Counted from the first letter of the stretch, positions 1-11,525 are shown. The stretch is 64,000 nucleotides of DNA from Sternotherus odoratus (GCA_032164245.1 JAVMKO010000003.1:64612390-64676389); one strand, 5' to 3'. Program-made: numbers and translations. Notes: generated by a model from the letters alone, not told the origin.

Positions 1-580
1 AATTTGGGTAGCTATCCCATAGTGCTTCAGCAGAGGTCAGAGTCCCTAAGGAATATGCACACAGAGCAATAAAGGAGTGCGTGGGGTAATATATTCTAAT
101 ATGTCCTACTGGACGGACAGCTGGAAAGAAGGAGAGCCAATCAGACTGCATTATACTTTTCTGTACTTCTTTAGAATTCAGATTTAATTGTAAGAAATTC
201 TTCAACGTAACAGACTGCCTAACTCTTAATATAGGGACCTAGTGACACGTCAGAGGACAATCATCTGGCTCTATTAAGGCAACAAACTGCAACACTTGGA
301 CCTCAAAAGAGGAAATGAACTGATAACTGCTAGCTCTTGCACCCCTTTGGGCAGTGACATGCTGAAAAAGAAGCAGCGAGGAGGTGTGCTTTTGGCCCTT
401 CTCCCACCATCCCCATCCCCGGGCTAATGGAGCAAGGCAGCACACCAGGCAGCAGAGCAATATGCAGATACTGTACTGAGGTCTCATGATATTAACGTTA
501 TTATATTTTTGAAAACATACCATATAAAAGACAGTCTGAAGAATTATTATATATAATTGCAACTGCAGCTTTCACAGTGA
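1..580. other. unassigned AT-rich sequence
   Basis: No gene, RNA or recognisable mobile element was seen. The open frame on the minus strand here has no family resemblance and no splice context that I trust. Confidence 0.4.
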
Positions 581-645
581 ATAAAGTCTGTTTTATGATG
601 CATTTAGTGAAGTATAAAGTCTGTTTTATGATGCATTTAGTGAAG
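581..645. repeat. 33-bp tandem duplication
   Basis: Two nearly perfect adjacent copies (581-613 and 614-645) of a unit beginning ATAAAGTCTG and ending TTAGTGAAG. The near identity suggests a recent local slippage or duplication event in otherwise unique DNA. Confidence 0.9.
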
Positions 646-1381
646 CTTTTTGGTGTTTAATCATTCACTTGCTAATTGACGAAACTCAGTAACTTGTAAA
701 GTCTCCCAGTCATTTGTGTGAATTAGTGAAGGCCCAGAGTCTGAGATGGATGTTTCTTATGTTTGTCTTCACTCAATTAAGTGTGAACTTAAAGATGCTG
801 ATGCTACCTAGAGCCCAAAGAGCTCTGTTTCAACCTGACTGGATTAAAGGCCTCTCTCCCTCCAGTCCTCCTGAGCAAAGTAACAGTCAAATGGTAACAT
901 GCCTGACTTCCGGTCTTGGCTGGTATGTTGGCAACAGGTGTGGTTTGACTTAGTCACTTTCCACAGCTGAGGCTGTAAACAATTTAGAAACCAAAATAGG
1001 AAAAAGGTTCAGGGAGTTCAAAAGACAGCCTCCTGATCCATGTGCAGTGGATTCCTCCTAACCCTTAATCAGGTCTGCATTAAGCAAAACAGAACTCTGT
1101 TCTAGTCTTAGATGTCACTTGTCAACCAGTTGTTTTCCCAAGGGCTCCTCTCACTGCAATAGATAGCACAAGTGGAGGGAGGCTGCAATTCTTTTTTTCT
1201 TTTACAAGGTAATAATTCCGTGGCTGCTGATGGAAATAATGCCCTGTGGAAAAAGGAGATTCACACATTGTTGCACTAATCCATAAACTCTTATAATCTT
1301 TTCTTTTTGATTTTTTTATTTTATTTTTGTGTATAAAGTAGAATGTTATCCCTGTATTATACCTATTTACATCCCATACTT
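646..1381. other. unassigned sequence
   Basis: Unique-looking, AT-rich, with T-rich runs near 1190 and 1300. I see no gene or classified repeat. Confidence 0.35.
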
Positions 1382-1402
1382 ACACACACACACACACACA
1401 CA
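1382..1402. repeat. (AC)n microsatellite
   Basis: About ten uninterrupted AC units. Confidence 0.95.
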
Positions 1403-1685
1403 ATTCTCTATCCATGATAGGCTGAAACTGTAGTGATGGATGGATCCGGGTTTTGTCTCTTATCTCTTTAAAGGATATATGAGAAGCCGAGGGTGCTAGT
1501 TCAGTTTTTAAACAGCACTGACCTTATTTGTTTAGAAATAGTTTTCAGATGAAGAAAGCATCAGCATTTCTTTCCTCTTTTTAGATTGGGTGTACATTGT
1601 CCCTAGGATTTGGTTATTTTAAAAACAAAATATTTGAGCTGAAAGGTAATATTTATGGCTGCCAGCTAATAGAAAACACTTCTGC

Positions 1686-1687
<2 letters not shown>

Positions 1688-1770
<83 letters not shown>
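1688..1770. repeat. (TG)n microsatellite, 83 bp
   Basis: An uninterrupted run of about 41 TG units, the longest simple repeat in the window and likely to be length-polymorphic. The CVCV and HTHT frames that cross it on either strand are not genes. Confidence 0.97.
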
Positions 1771-1775
<5 letters not shown>

Positions 1776-1839
1776 GTGTTTGAGCACACAGTAACACCCT
1801 TCTGGGTTGACCTGTAATCACCGTGGCTTCACTGACTTC

Positions 1840-2006
1840 CAGGGCCAGCTCTGTTTTTTGCCAAAGCAAAAAAAAAAAAAAATGGGGAGGGAGGAAGGGA
1901 GGGACACGGCCGGAAAGTGCCGCCCCAAGATTGGCCAGAATGCCACCCCTTAAGATGTGCCACTCCAGGCATGTGCTTTCTTTACTGGTGCCTGGAGCCG
2001 GCCCTG
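1840..2006. mobile_element. hAT-type MITE (167 bp)
   Basis: The ends are imperfect terminal inverted repeats: left CAGGGCCAGCTCT, and the right end read in reverse complement CAGGGCCGGCTCC. The element is flanked by an 8-bp target duplication with one mismatch, CTGACTTC at 1832-1839 and CTGTCTTC at 2007-2014, which is the hAT duplication length. Inside is a poly-A run (1868-1882) and a short GC-rich stretch; there is no coding capacity. The family identity beyond hAT is not established. Confidence 0.75.
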
Positions 2007-2014
2007 CTGTCTTC

Positions 2015-4347
2015 ACCTTTAATCCTTTCCACACCAAAATGAATCATTTCAATAAAGCAGTTACGTTTAGATCAAGGGGAAGCTGGGTGCAGGGAAGTTT
2101 ATGGCAGGCCCTTGCCATTCTGACCCTGGACAAATGTCCCCTCATTCCACAGTGATGGACGGTGCAGCAGTTCAGCTCATGTCAGTTTGAACTTTGAAGG
2201 TCATCCATGGGAACATATTCTTTCTTTAGAAAGAGAGCCCAAAGGGAATGTTGATTTAGTGACATCTAGCAAGGATTGACTCTGTCAATCAGTGTGATAA
2301 TGTTGTACCAAGGGATGACATTAGCATTGCGTCACTAGATCTAAAGCAGGAGAGAAAACAGTGGTTCAACTACATAAAACCACTTCTCCTGGGATACTGA
2401 CTTGGCCTAGCAGATAGAAAGGGGTTATTTTGGATTAGACATCTGGTAGAAGAGAGCAACTACAATCTCCTTCACACCTCCACTCTACTGTACTAGTAAA
2501 CTGTGCAGCTAAGTCAAAAGAATTTTCAAATTTGGTTCCAAATGGATTCACAAACTTTTTCCTTTGGGAAAAAACATTGGTGTGCCTTGGGGTTTGCATG
2601 AATCTGTAGGCCTTGAACTTCAGAAGGCTGTGGGTTTGAACAAACCCAATTTTGCAGTGTTTGAATCTCATTGTAAATCTATACATGTGGTTTGGTTTAT
2701 GGATTTGCAGGAGCCAGAAGTGACACTGGTGAACTTACTGGATTTTTAGGGTGGAGGCAGGAGAGTTGTTTTTGGGGAGAACACCTTAAAAAGAAATTCT
2801 CATACTGTTAAAAATAAATAAATGTGGAGGGGAGCAGGAGAGTGGTAGAGGAGGTGGAATGATACCTACAACAGCAGTTGCACCTGGAGGAAGGTGGAAC
2901 AAATATTAGCTAAAACAAAGACAATTCTGATTTCTTTCTACCATTCCACAAAACAGTCCTTACCTGAGAAAACAGGTGCTGTGTTTTCTGCTACCCATAG
3001 ATTTAGGCTCCTTAAATATAGAAGTGTGTGTGTGAGAGACTTTTCCCCAGCAAAAATTATAAATTTACCAAGGAACAGTGGCCTCAAAATGATCAGATAC
3101 CTCAATACAGGGGGGGAAAAAAGGGCATTTCACAAACATTGCAGGATGCTAATAAAGGCGAGGTAAACCACTATTGGCTCACAAATCCAAGTCAAAGTCT
3201 GCACAAGTTTGATTTTGAATAAGTTTTAATTGAATAGTTACTAAAGCTCTATTTAGACTGGCAGCGGTGGACCTTTATTGCAGAGATTGCAAACTTGTTC
3301 AGCAGGAGGTTATTTACATTATATATGATTTGCCTTGATACAGTGGGGGAAATTGTCAACAGAAGTTTCATTTATTAGCTTTTCTGACAAAATTATATAC
3401 TCATGGTAATATTTTAAGAAATCTGCTAGAGAAATCAAGGATTTTTGCACACTGAAGAACCATTCTTTTGTGCCTGTTGCATTTTTTAATTCAGTATCCA
3501 AACTGAAATAAGTGCTACTCTTTTACCTATCCTCTCATGGATACAACTGATATGAAGATTTCTCCCCTCCTTTACCTCTTCGCCAGGGGATTATTATAAT
3601 CTCTATTCTTTCTTGTAACCCTTCTTTTCTGCAAAGAAAATATAACAAAACATGGCAATTTTACTTACTAACTAAATGTACTGACCTTAACTTTGTCTTC
3701 CCTGAATTTCATTCCCTTTTTCATATCTTCCGTTCCCTCCTTCCATCTCAATTTTTCATTCTTTTTTGTTGTTCTCATCCCCTTTTCCATCTTTCTGTCT
3801 AGTGTTCTCTTATGTCTCTCCTGTTCCTCTCACTTCTATTATTGAAAATAATTCTGTTTTCTTCTTATCTCATTCTTTCTGAGCTTTTTCCAACCCTTGT
3901 TCTTTCTTTCCTGTTTCCTCCGTGTTCTAACATGTCTTCCCTTCCTCTGCCTCTACTTTTCAACTTTTCCCTGACCATATCCTATTCCTTCTCTCTAGTT
4001 TCTTACCTGCCCTGGCTCCATATTTTCTCAGTTGTCTCCCCTCAAGATTTTGGTGTTTTGGTCAAACTGCCTCTATGAGGCCTCAGTGGTATTGATGTGT
4101 TGTCTGCAGGCTGCCAAGACATCCTCACCCTTTTCTTTGGATCTAGCCAAGAACAAATTAATTGCTTTCCTCTGTGGTGGCCAACTCTTCCTCTTTCAAA
4201 TGGACCTCAGTGTTGCTGTGTATATTATGGGACATCCCAAACTAACTCCCCTGGAATAGCATGGGGAGAGTCAGGGGATTTTGCGATGGAACAGAAGATG
4301 GAGGGAATGGAGAAAGACAGTTTCACGGCCTTTATGGAAATGCCTGG
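2015..4347. other. unassigned, mostly unique sequence
   Basis: AT-rich with a pyrimidine-rich tract (about 3560-4020: many TTTC, CCTT and CTCC runs). Apart from the candidate exon at 3319-3502, no gene or repeat was recognised. Confidence 0.35.
3319..3502 (-). CDS. candidate coding exon, unidentified protein
   Basis: On the minus strand a 60-codon open frame follows a plausible splice acceptor (CACTTATTTCAG just upstream, AG at 3503-3504). The conceptual peptide runs from LDTELKNATG to FPHCIKANHI and stops at 3319; its mixed charged and hydrophobic composition (NATGTKEWFF, FLKYYHEYI) is unlike the low-complexity translations nearby. I see no standard donor; a GC-type donor after the ATCAAG hexamer is possible. 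I do not recognise the family. It may be a coding exon, a pseudogene remnant or a chance frame. Confidence 0.25.
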
Positions 4348-4355
4348 ATTGTCCT

Positions 4356-5416
4356 CAAGGCCGGCGACAGGAATTTTGGGGCCCCGTACGGCAGACCGTA
4401 CGGGGCCCCCCCGGTCTCCCGCCGCCCGCGGGGCCCCCCCCCCCCCCCAGTCTCCCGCCACCCGCGGGGCCCCCCCGCCAGTCTCCCGCCGCCCGAGGGG
4501 CCCCCCCTGCCAGTCTCCCGCCGCCCGCGGCTCCCCCCCCGCCGATCTCCCGCTGCCCATGCCCCCCCCGCCCCCGGTCAGTCTTCCGCCGCCTGTGCTC
4601 CCCCCGTCTCCTGCCTCCCGCGGCCCCCCCCGGCCGATCTCCCACCGCCCGAGGGCCCCCCCTCTGCCAGTCTCCTACCTCCCGCGGCCCCCCCCCTGCC
4701 GATCTCCTGCGGCCCCCCCGGCCGGTCTCCTGCCAGCCGCGCCCCCCCCCGGCCGATCTCCCACCGCCCGAGGGCCCCCCCCTCCGCCGGTCTCCTACCT
4801 CCCGCGCCCCCCCCCCCGGCCGATCTCCCGCAGCCCGAGGGCCCCCCCCTCCGCCGGTCTCCTACCTCCCGCGCCCCCCCCCGGCCGATCTCCCGCCGCC
4901 CGAGGGCCCCCCTCTCCGCCGGTCTCCTACCTCCCGCGCCCCCCCCCTGGCCGATCTCCCGCACCCCCCCCCGCCGGTCTCCTGCCTCCCGCACACACCC
5001 CCCCCCGCCGATCTCCCGCGGCCCGAGGGGCCCCCCCCGCCGGTCTCCTACCTCCCGCGGCCCCCCCCCCGGCCGGTCTCCCGCGCCCCCCCTGCACCCC
5101 CCCTCCGCCGATCTCTTGCCTCCCCCCCCCCCCCCCCCCGGCGATCTCCCGCGGCCCTCCCGGCGATCTCCCGCGGCCTGTCTCCTACCTCCTGCGGCCG
5201 CGTGGCCGGCTGGGAGAAGCAAAGGGGGGCAGGGCTGGCTGCTGGGGGCCGGGGGAGGGGGCTGGTGAGCGCGGCAGCGGCTGCCCGAGCCGCGCCTCGC
5301 TCCCAGCCCCAGGGACAACGGTTACAGCTGTACCAGCCCCAGACTTCAGGGGGCCCCCCCTGAAGTCCGGGGCCCGGTACAGCTGTAACTGTTGTACCAC
5401 CCTGTCGCCGGCCCTG
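4356..5416. mobile_element. non-autonomous hAT element with GC-rich internal repeats (1061 bp)
   Basis: The terminal inverted repeats are CAAGGCCGGCGACAG (4356-4370) and its 14/15 match at 5402-5416. They are flanked by a perfect 8-bp target duplication ATTGTCCT (4348-4355 and 5417-5424), diagnostic of hAT transposition. The left subterminal region holds a perfect 14-bp-arm palindrome (4378-4391 with 4396-4409, arm GGGGCCCCGTACGG). The right subterminal region folds into a long hairpin (5315-5334 with 5376-5395, 19 of 20 paired, with a second inner palindrome). The centre is a C-rich tandem array. No transposase is present, so it would have depended on another hAT element. The proline-, arginine- or glycine-rich frames of up to 463 codons crossing it are composition artefacts. 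Confidence 0.88.
4410..5210. repeat. C-rich degenerate minisatellite inside the hAT element
   Basis: Repeated modules containing CCGATCTCCCGC, CCGGTCTCCTACCTCCCGCG and CCCGAGGGCCCCCC. The clearest period is about 65 bp: the GAGGGCCCCC core recurs at 4770, 4837 and 4902. Poly-C tracts of 7 to 16 bases separate the modules. Such tracts are prone to sequencing and assembly error, so the exact lengths should not be trusted. Confidence 0.85.
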
Positions 5417-5424
5417 ATTGTCCT

Positions 5425-7250
5425 GCGTAGTGAAAGAGCAGGCTGCCAAAAAGGCGCACACCATGTGAGCAGGAGATGGAAGGAATAAGTGACAGAATGC
5501 TTTAGTGATGCTTAGTGATTCAGTTTGAGCCCTTATGTAATTTGTTCCTGGAGTTTGCAGGTGGTGAATGAGGGGTCTGTGCTGTGGGGAGGGGCTATGC
5601 ATGTGTAAAATTATTCTGGGTGCTGCTTGTGTTGTGAGATTCATATTTATTTCTACAAGTTGCAACTGGGCATATGGTTGAGGCAGTTGGGCCATACAAC
5701 CAATACACTTTTCATGCAAATTAGCTGTAAAGTAAGAGTGGTGATAGGTTGAGTTATCTCTGACATCACAATGGTCTAGGACTTTTAGCATAGCATAGAT
5801 GCCTTACTGTAGCTGTGCACCGTACTGATATAATTCACAGAGTCAAAATGTCTGACTTAAAAACTGGACAGTAACAGACTGTGAAACTCAGCAATGATTC
5901 AACCTGGTGATATTCTGAACTAAAAAATGGCCAAAAAGCACGTCGCTGCTTCCATTGCTTCACACTGACTCAATGGACATTTTAGGCTTCAGAGTGACGC
6001 ACAAAGTGACATTCCTAGAATCTTATTTTATAGATGAGTAAAGAGATTATTTATAAAAATAGCGGAAAGGGAAAAGTACACTATTACAGATGCTTGATTC
6101 TTTAAACAAACATGACAAGCAATTCCCTAAAGTCAGAAAACTGCATTTTTCCTGTAATGCTTTATTTATAAGGGGTCCCTTACTTTTCTATTTCTAATGC
6201 TGCAAAGTGTTTGTGATTTCCAGTATTTTGTATTGCTCAGACTTCTGAAAGTCTCCTCTCTTTCTCATTTTCCCAAACACTGCCATGCATTTCCTGTGTC
6301 TCATGGTCATCACACTTTCTTTACAATTGCTAATTATATCTAAATCTTTTATTGTTCTTTCTTCTCAACTGCAACACAGTTTTGCTTAAATTTCAATTTT
6401 ATTTATTATTGTATTTTTTCCACCTCATTACCATTCTTTATTACAGTAGTGCCAGATGAGATTGGTGACCATTATGTTATAGATACTATCCAAACAGTCT
6501 CTATCCCAAGAAGCTCACAATCTGAGTAAGAGCATGTCTTCACTGGCAATGTAAAATCACTTCAGTATGGTTTATGTAGTTGCAGCATTGCATTATGCTT
6601 CTAAACAAAAGAAAAGAAAATAGTTCAGATAATATAAGTCTAATAAAGTGGCTGTTTGGTTATAAATTTCCACTAAAGAACTTTACAAAGGTCAATCAAA
6701 TGTATAATTTGAATCTAGTGAAGTCATTGACTACTGAATTTAAATTGTTTGATATCTAAACCACAACCCCAGAGCCAATTATAACAACAAAAATAGAAAA
6801 GGAAAAATAAGATACTTAAAATGATAGGGAGTTCATAAATTCTTCAGCTTTTGCAGCCTTCTGAAGTCTCATAGAGTAGGAGCTGGAACTTACAAACAGC
6901 CAGATGTCAGTGATCTGCTAGCACACCATTTCTTTACAACAGGCCTCCTTTGGGTGCAAGGAGAGACTGGTCAGAGTCTGGAGTGGCCTGATTGTTGATT
7001 TCATTACCTCCTCTTCCCTCAAATGGCTTGTTGACTGAAAGGCATTACCGTTGAAAATATAGTTTATGAATTTTATTTGTTTCACTTTGCAGTACATTCC
7101 TCCAAGTTTTTGGACAAATCAAGTGTGAGGCCTGTCTTGGAGCCATGCAACTCAGTCTAATCAAATTGGAATTAAGTCATCATTAGCAAGCATCAACTTG
7201 AAAGAGTCTCCCTTAATCTAGCCATTTGTTATTTTCCATATCATAGAGAC
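5425..7250. other. unassigned AT-rich sequence
   Basis: No gene, RNA or classified repeat recognised. Frames are short and frequently stopped. Confidence 0.35.
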
Positions 7251-7384
7251 TAGGTCCCATATTTTTTAAAGGTAACTTAGAGTTGCAATGCCTAAGTCTA
7301 ATTTTCCAACTGTATTTAGGAACTTAGGAGTAAACTCCATTAACAGGGCAATGCCTAAGTATATTTAATAAATCTGGGCCTGGG
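7251..7384. repeat. palindromic (fold-back) MITE-like repeat, degenerate
   Basis: The left part has AATGCCTAAGTCTAA and AACTTAG; the right part repeats AATGCCTAAGT after a centre reading TAAACTCCATTAACA. It belongs to the same style of dispersed palindromic repeat seen at 39650-39843. The boundaries are approximate. Confidence 0.45.
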
Positions 7385-7582
7385 TCTGTGGCCCCCCAAA
7401 GCCCAGAAAAATAAAACCACTTTTGAGGACGCTGGTACGGTCTCATCTGGGTCAAATGTCTTTTTTTTTCTTTTTCTTTGAACTGTAACCAGATTTTCAG
7501 TATAAAATTTTCACTAGAAATTCAGTATGACTCCCTGTAAAAATAACTAGTGGAAAAATCCTAGCACAAGAAAACCAAGCAC

Positions 7583-7610
7583 TCATTCATTCATTCATTC
7601 ATTCATTCAT
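7583..7610. repeat. (CATT)n microsatellite
   Basis: Seven uninterrupted TCAT/CATT units. Confidence 0.95.
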
Positions 7611-7787
7611 CAGCAAAATAAAAATAAATTCATCTTCATTTTCTCCTCTGCTAAGCTAATAGACAAATATTTTTATTTGTTTTTCAAACAAGGTAATTCC
7701 AATTACCTTCCTTTCTTGGAATTTGGCTATTCCAGACAGCTTATTCCCTGAAATCTAAATCTTAATAGAGAACAGTTACCTTAAAGT

Positions 7788-8905
7788 CCGTGGTTCCCAA
7801 ACTTTTAACAACCTGTGAACCCTTTTCACTAAAATGTCAAGTCTCGCAAACCCCCTCCAAAAAATGAATATTTCCAGGGATTTTCTCCTTTACGGAGTAT
7901 AAATTATAAAAGCTGTGACCTTGGAAATATATAATTTGTTTTTTTGACAAGCTTATTACACACTATTATTATTTATTTATGAATCATTATAGTATTTTTA
8001 TTACATTATGAAAATGGCAACACTCTTCCAGGATCTCACTTTCGTAGCTTGTATCACTTTGAATAAGCCTGTTATAAAACAAGGTTCCTATGTTTCATCA
8101 AGGAGTATCAGATGTGAAACAGTCTGAAGGTATTTAAGATGTCAACCCAAAGAGTTCCTCCTACACAAGCAACAGTCCAGGCAAACACACATTAGAACAG
8201 GGGTTCTCAAACTGTGGGTCGCACCCCTCAGGGGGTCGCCGGCCGCCTCCCGAGGGGTTGCGAGCTGATTTTGCCACCGAAAAGCCGCCATCGCGATCGC
8301 TTTCGGATCCGGCGGCTATTTTTGGCAGACATGCCGAGTGCTCCCGAAAGCGCTCGGCATGTCCGCCGAAAATAGCCGCCGAATGCGAAGTTAATTTATT
8401 CGGCGGCTTTTCGTCAGACGTGCCGAGTGCTTTCGGGAGTGCTCGGCATGTCCGCTGAAAATAGTCGCCGAATAAGTACTTAATTTATTCGGCGGCTTTT
8501 TGGCGGACATACAAGGGTCTGCCACGCCGAGGGACAACTTAAAAAGCGGTCGCGGTTCTCAGTACTTTGAGAACCCCTGCATTAGAACAAATCTTAAACT
8601 AGTTCTTCATAATAATTTTCAAAACAATTCTATCTGCCTATTTAATTTTAAAAACAGCAAAATTTATCCACTTCCCTTACATTTCTTAGAATGAGTCTTG
8701 ATGTTTATATTTCCTCAGTGTGATAGGTATGCTTGCTTTGATCTGCTTAGTTCTTGGAAGTCCAGGGGCTCCAGGCTGCTGGCCCTGTGCTGCCCGGGAT
8801 TCCTAGGGACAGCTCTGTCCGTCATTAGGGAATTTTTCCCCAAGAACCGCCTGTAACATTTCGCGAACCCCCAGGGATTCACAAACCCCAGTTTGGGAAG
8901 CACTG
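7788..8905. mobile_element. older hAT element, interrupted by a second hAT
   Basis: The left end CCGTGGTTCCCAAACT and the reverse complement of the right end (CAGTGCTTCCCAAACT) form a terminal inverted repeat. A 9-bp direct repeat CCTTAAAGT lies immediately outside (7779-7787 and 8906-8914), consistent with an 8-bp hAT target duplication plus one chance base. Subtracting the nested element and its duplication leaves about 730 bp with no transposase. The internal text, with GTGAACCC and GCGAACCCCC motifs, is typical of reptile hAT MITEs. Confidence 0.8.
8198..8579. mobile_element. nested hAT MITE (382 bp)
   Basis: Ends CAGGGGTTCTCAAAC and TTTGAGAACCCCTG form an inverted repeat; a perfect 8-bp target duplication CATTAGAA flanks it (8190-8197 and 8580-8587). 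It sits wholly inside the element at 7788-8905, so it inserted later. Its interior is built from direct and inverted copies of a motif around GTGCTCGGCATGTCCGC alternating with ATTCGGCGGCTTTT, giving strong secondary structure. It has no coding capacity; the 66-codon plus frame within it is an artefact. Confidence 0.9.
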
Positions 8906-9182
8906 CCTTAAAGTCATCAAGATTAAACCTGTTTAAAAAAAATTAATTTTAAATAAATCTGTATAGTCACACAAGCTCTTCTCACATTATGCTGCTGGTG
9001 TAAAGTCTCTCATGCCAGCAAAGCATAAAGTATAACTTTTTAGATAAGCTAAATTCTGCCATATCCTTATCTTCCCCTCATACGATGAGTGGCTGACATA
9101 AGAAGTGGCTACAGCAGCAGAGACTATGCCTTCACCAGGGCAATCCTCCAGCTAGTTTAAAGCCTCTTGTTGCTGTGTAAGA

Positions 9183-9431
9183 CTGTGTCTGCACTGCCAC
9201 TGTCAGCGCTAAAACTTTAGTCATTCAGGGATGTGAAAAAAACAAAGTTTTAGTGTGGAAAAGCACCAGTATAGACAGCACTTTATCACCGGGAGTGGCA
9301 CTCCAGTGATAAAGCTACCACCATCTCATTCAGCTCTCCCTCAGCTCTCTCCGGCGATAAAGAATGACTATGCTGCCCACGTCCCAGCACTGCCACAGTC
9401 ATGCTATAACATGGGCAGTGTAGACATACCC
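9183..9431. mobile_element. Harbinger-type MITE
   Basis: The left end TGTGTCTGCACTGCC mirrors the right end, which in reverse complement reads GGGTATGTCTACACTGCC. These are the same GGGTATGTCTACACT-style ends as on the coding Harbinger element at about 29092-31219. I could not read a clean 3-bp target duplication, so the ends are approximate. The 88-codon plus frame overlapping it is not supported as a gene. Confidence 0.6.
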
Positions 9432-9440
9432 GGAGACTTT

Positions 9441-9957
9441 GGCCCGAAGTGTCATGCTCAAGCTGACACAGGAAGTCTGGAAATTAAACCCAGATCCACC
9501 AAGTCCAGTCCAGTGCCTTAACTACAGAGCCATGTCATTTCAAATCTCCATTGAAAAGAAAGTCAAAAGTTTGCTTAGGTTTGCTCCATGTGGATTTGTG
9601 ACATGCCCTGACTTTACCAAGCTTTGTTCTGAATGTGGGAGGTCTAAAAATACAAAATCTCAAAGCAGAACTGTAAAGTTCTAACCTGGTTTTGTGTTGA
9701 AATCATGTAATTTCAGTACAAAAACATATATTAGCCCAAGGTTTGTTTCGAAAAAGTCACTAGCTTTATCAAATCTTTTCTTCAAACATGGTCAAAGTTT
9801 GGACTTTGCAACAGAACCCCAAAGAAGCCAAGTTTTATGAAGTTCCATGTTTAATTATACACACCGACAATAGTTCAGCACAATGTGTACCAAAAATATG
9901 TATATATTCTCACTTTGCTCTGCTAAATTCTGTGTTTATCTAGATACATTTATTAAG
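9441..9957. other. unassigned sequence
   Basis: AT-rich; no gene or repeat recognised. Confidence 0.35.
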
Positions 9958-9959
9958 TA

Positions 9960-10974
9960 CAGTAAACCCTCAATTAAACGGACCTCGATTTAACGGACTT
10001 CGGAAGCAATGGACAAAATTTCTGAGCAAGTCTGATGCATCCGAAATCCATTTCTTGGGGGCTGGCTGCCGGCTGCCGGCTGCCGCCCGGGTCCAGGCAG
10101 CGGGCGGGCCGGCTGCCGGCTGCCGCCCGGGTCCCGGCAGCGGGCGGGCTGGCTGCCGGCTGCCGCCCGGGTCCCGGCAGCGGGCGGGCTGGCTGCCGGC
10201 TGCCGCCCGGGTCCCGGCAGCGGGCGGGCTGGCTGCCGGCTGCCGCCCGGGTCCCGGCAGCGGGCGGGCTGGCTGCCGGCTGCCGCCCGGGTCCCGGCAG
10301 CGGGCGGGCTGGCTGCCGGCTGCCGCCCGGGTCCCGGCAGCGGGCGGGCTGGCTGCCGGCTGCCGCCCGGGTCCCGGCAGCGGGCGGGCTGGCTGCCGGC
10401 TGCCGCCCGGGTCCCGGCAGCGGGCGGGCTGGCTGCCGGCTGCCGTCTGGGTCCCGGCAGCGGGCGGGCTGGCTGCCCCCGGCTCCTGGCTCCCGCCCGG
10501 GTCCCGCCACTGGGCGGGCTGGCTCCCGCCCAGCGGGCCGGCCCCTGGCTCCCGCCCGGCTCTTGCCCGGCGGGCCGGTTCCCGCCCGGCAGGCCAGCCC
10601 CCGGCTCCCGCCCAGCGGGCGGGCTCCCGGCTCCCGCCCGGCGGGCTCCCGGCTCCCGTTCAGTGGGCAGGCTCCCGGCTCCCGCCCGGCGGCCAGGCCG
10701 GCTGCCGGCCCCCGGCTCCCGCCCAGCGGGCGGGCCGCTGGCTCCCGGCTCCCGCACGGGTCCCAGCAGCCGGGACCCGGGCGGGCTGGCTGACGGCTCC
10801 TGGCTGCTGCCCGGGTCCCGGTTGCGGGCGGGCTGCAGAGCTGCCGCCCCGACCCTGTGGCAGGCGGGCTGCTGCTCCGACAGCTCGTGTTTTTTTTTAT
10901 TATTAAATAACGGACTTTTTGATTTAACGGACACCCCCTCGCCCGAATTAGTCCGTTAAATGGAAGTTTTACTG
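9960..10974. mobile_element. Tigger/pogo-type non-autonomous element (1015 bp) with GC-rich array
   Basis: The ends CAGTAAACCCTC and, in reverse complement, CAGTAAAACTTCC are inverted. They are bordered by the TA dinucleotide (9958-9959 and 10975-10976) expected for the Tc1/mariner/pogo superfamily. Subterminal repeats of the form GATTTAACGGAC occur at both ends. The centre is a GC-rich minisatellite and derived modules rather than a transposase gene. A second, shorter copy with the same ends lies at 56524-56995. Alanine-, proline- and glycine-rich frames of up to 336 codons on both strands are artefacts of the array. Confidence 0.88.
10081..10480. repeat. 40-bp minisatellite, 10 units
   Basis: The TGCCGCCCGGGTC block recurs every 40 bases from 10081 to 10441 (with slight changes in the first and last units). 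The eight units from 10121 to 10440 are identical to each other, implying very recent amplification or homogenisation. Each unit contains short inverted pairs (TGCCGGC/GCCGGCT) and G-rich runs. Diverged modules of the same composition continue to about 10860. Confidence 0.95.
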
Positions 10975-10976
10975 TA

Positions 10977-11525
10977 CTATGCAATTTAAAGCTGTATTTC
11001 TTTCCTTATTTGTAACAGCCAGGGTATAGGCAGCCAACCCAGTAGAATTGCAGGGCTGGGATAGAAGGCAAGAGTCAGAACGAGTCACCCAGCTCCTGAC
11101 TTGTCTTAATATCAAGTTCAAGTTTGGCCATGGTCAGAGGTAGGAGAAGATCTGTAGCAACAATAAACCAGAACCTGCATACAGCTCCCTGGGCCAAATT
11201 CTTGGATTAAGTAATTGGTGTGGACCAATCAAGTGTCTGCAGGGTTCTGTTGTTCTGGCCTCTTTCGGTGAAACTTCCTGAGGTGCTTATCCTTCCAGTA
11301 GTTAATGGGTGCTACTCCAAAGAGCAGCAATGGGGAGGAACTAGTTACTCAGGATTTCTCAACTCTGGGTTCTAGACTCACAGCTCCTTATACCAGTGGG
11401 GCAATAACAGAATTTGTATGTATAATGCATTGGGTGGGGGAGTGGGCTTATGAACTGCATATCTTAGAGCAGCACTGTGTTCTTTTATCCAGGTTCAAAT
11501 GTTACTTTTAGCTAAACATAAGGTA
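10977..11525. other. unassigned sequence
   Basis: Mixed-composition unique DNA with no recognised gene or repeat. Confidence 0.35.

Noticed and set aside
4097..5488. Long proline-rich open frames (463, 360, 335 codons) and arginine/glycine-rich antisense frames
   Set aside because: They cross a hAT transposon from outside to inside and consist of translated C-rich minisatellite; all frames are open because of composition, and no domain or splice logic is visible.
9974..10984. Open frames of 252-336 codons on both strands
   Set aside because: Translation of a 40-bp GC-rich array within a Tigger-type element; the same repeated peptide appears in every frame because 40 is not a multiple of three.
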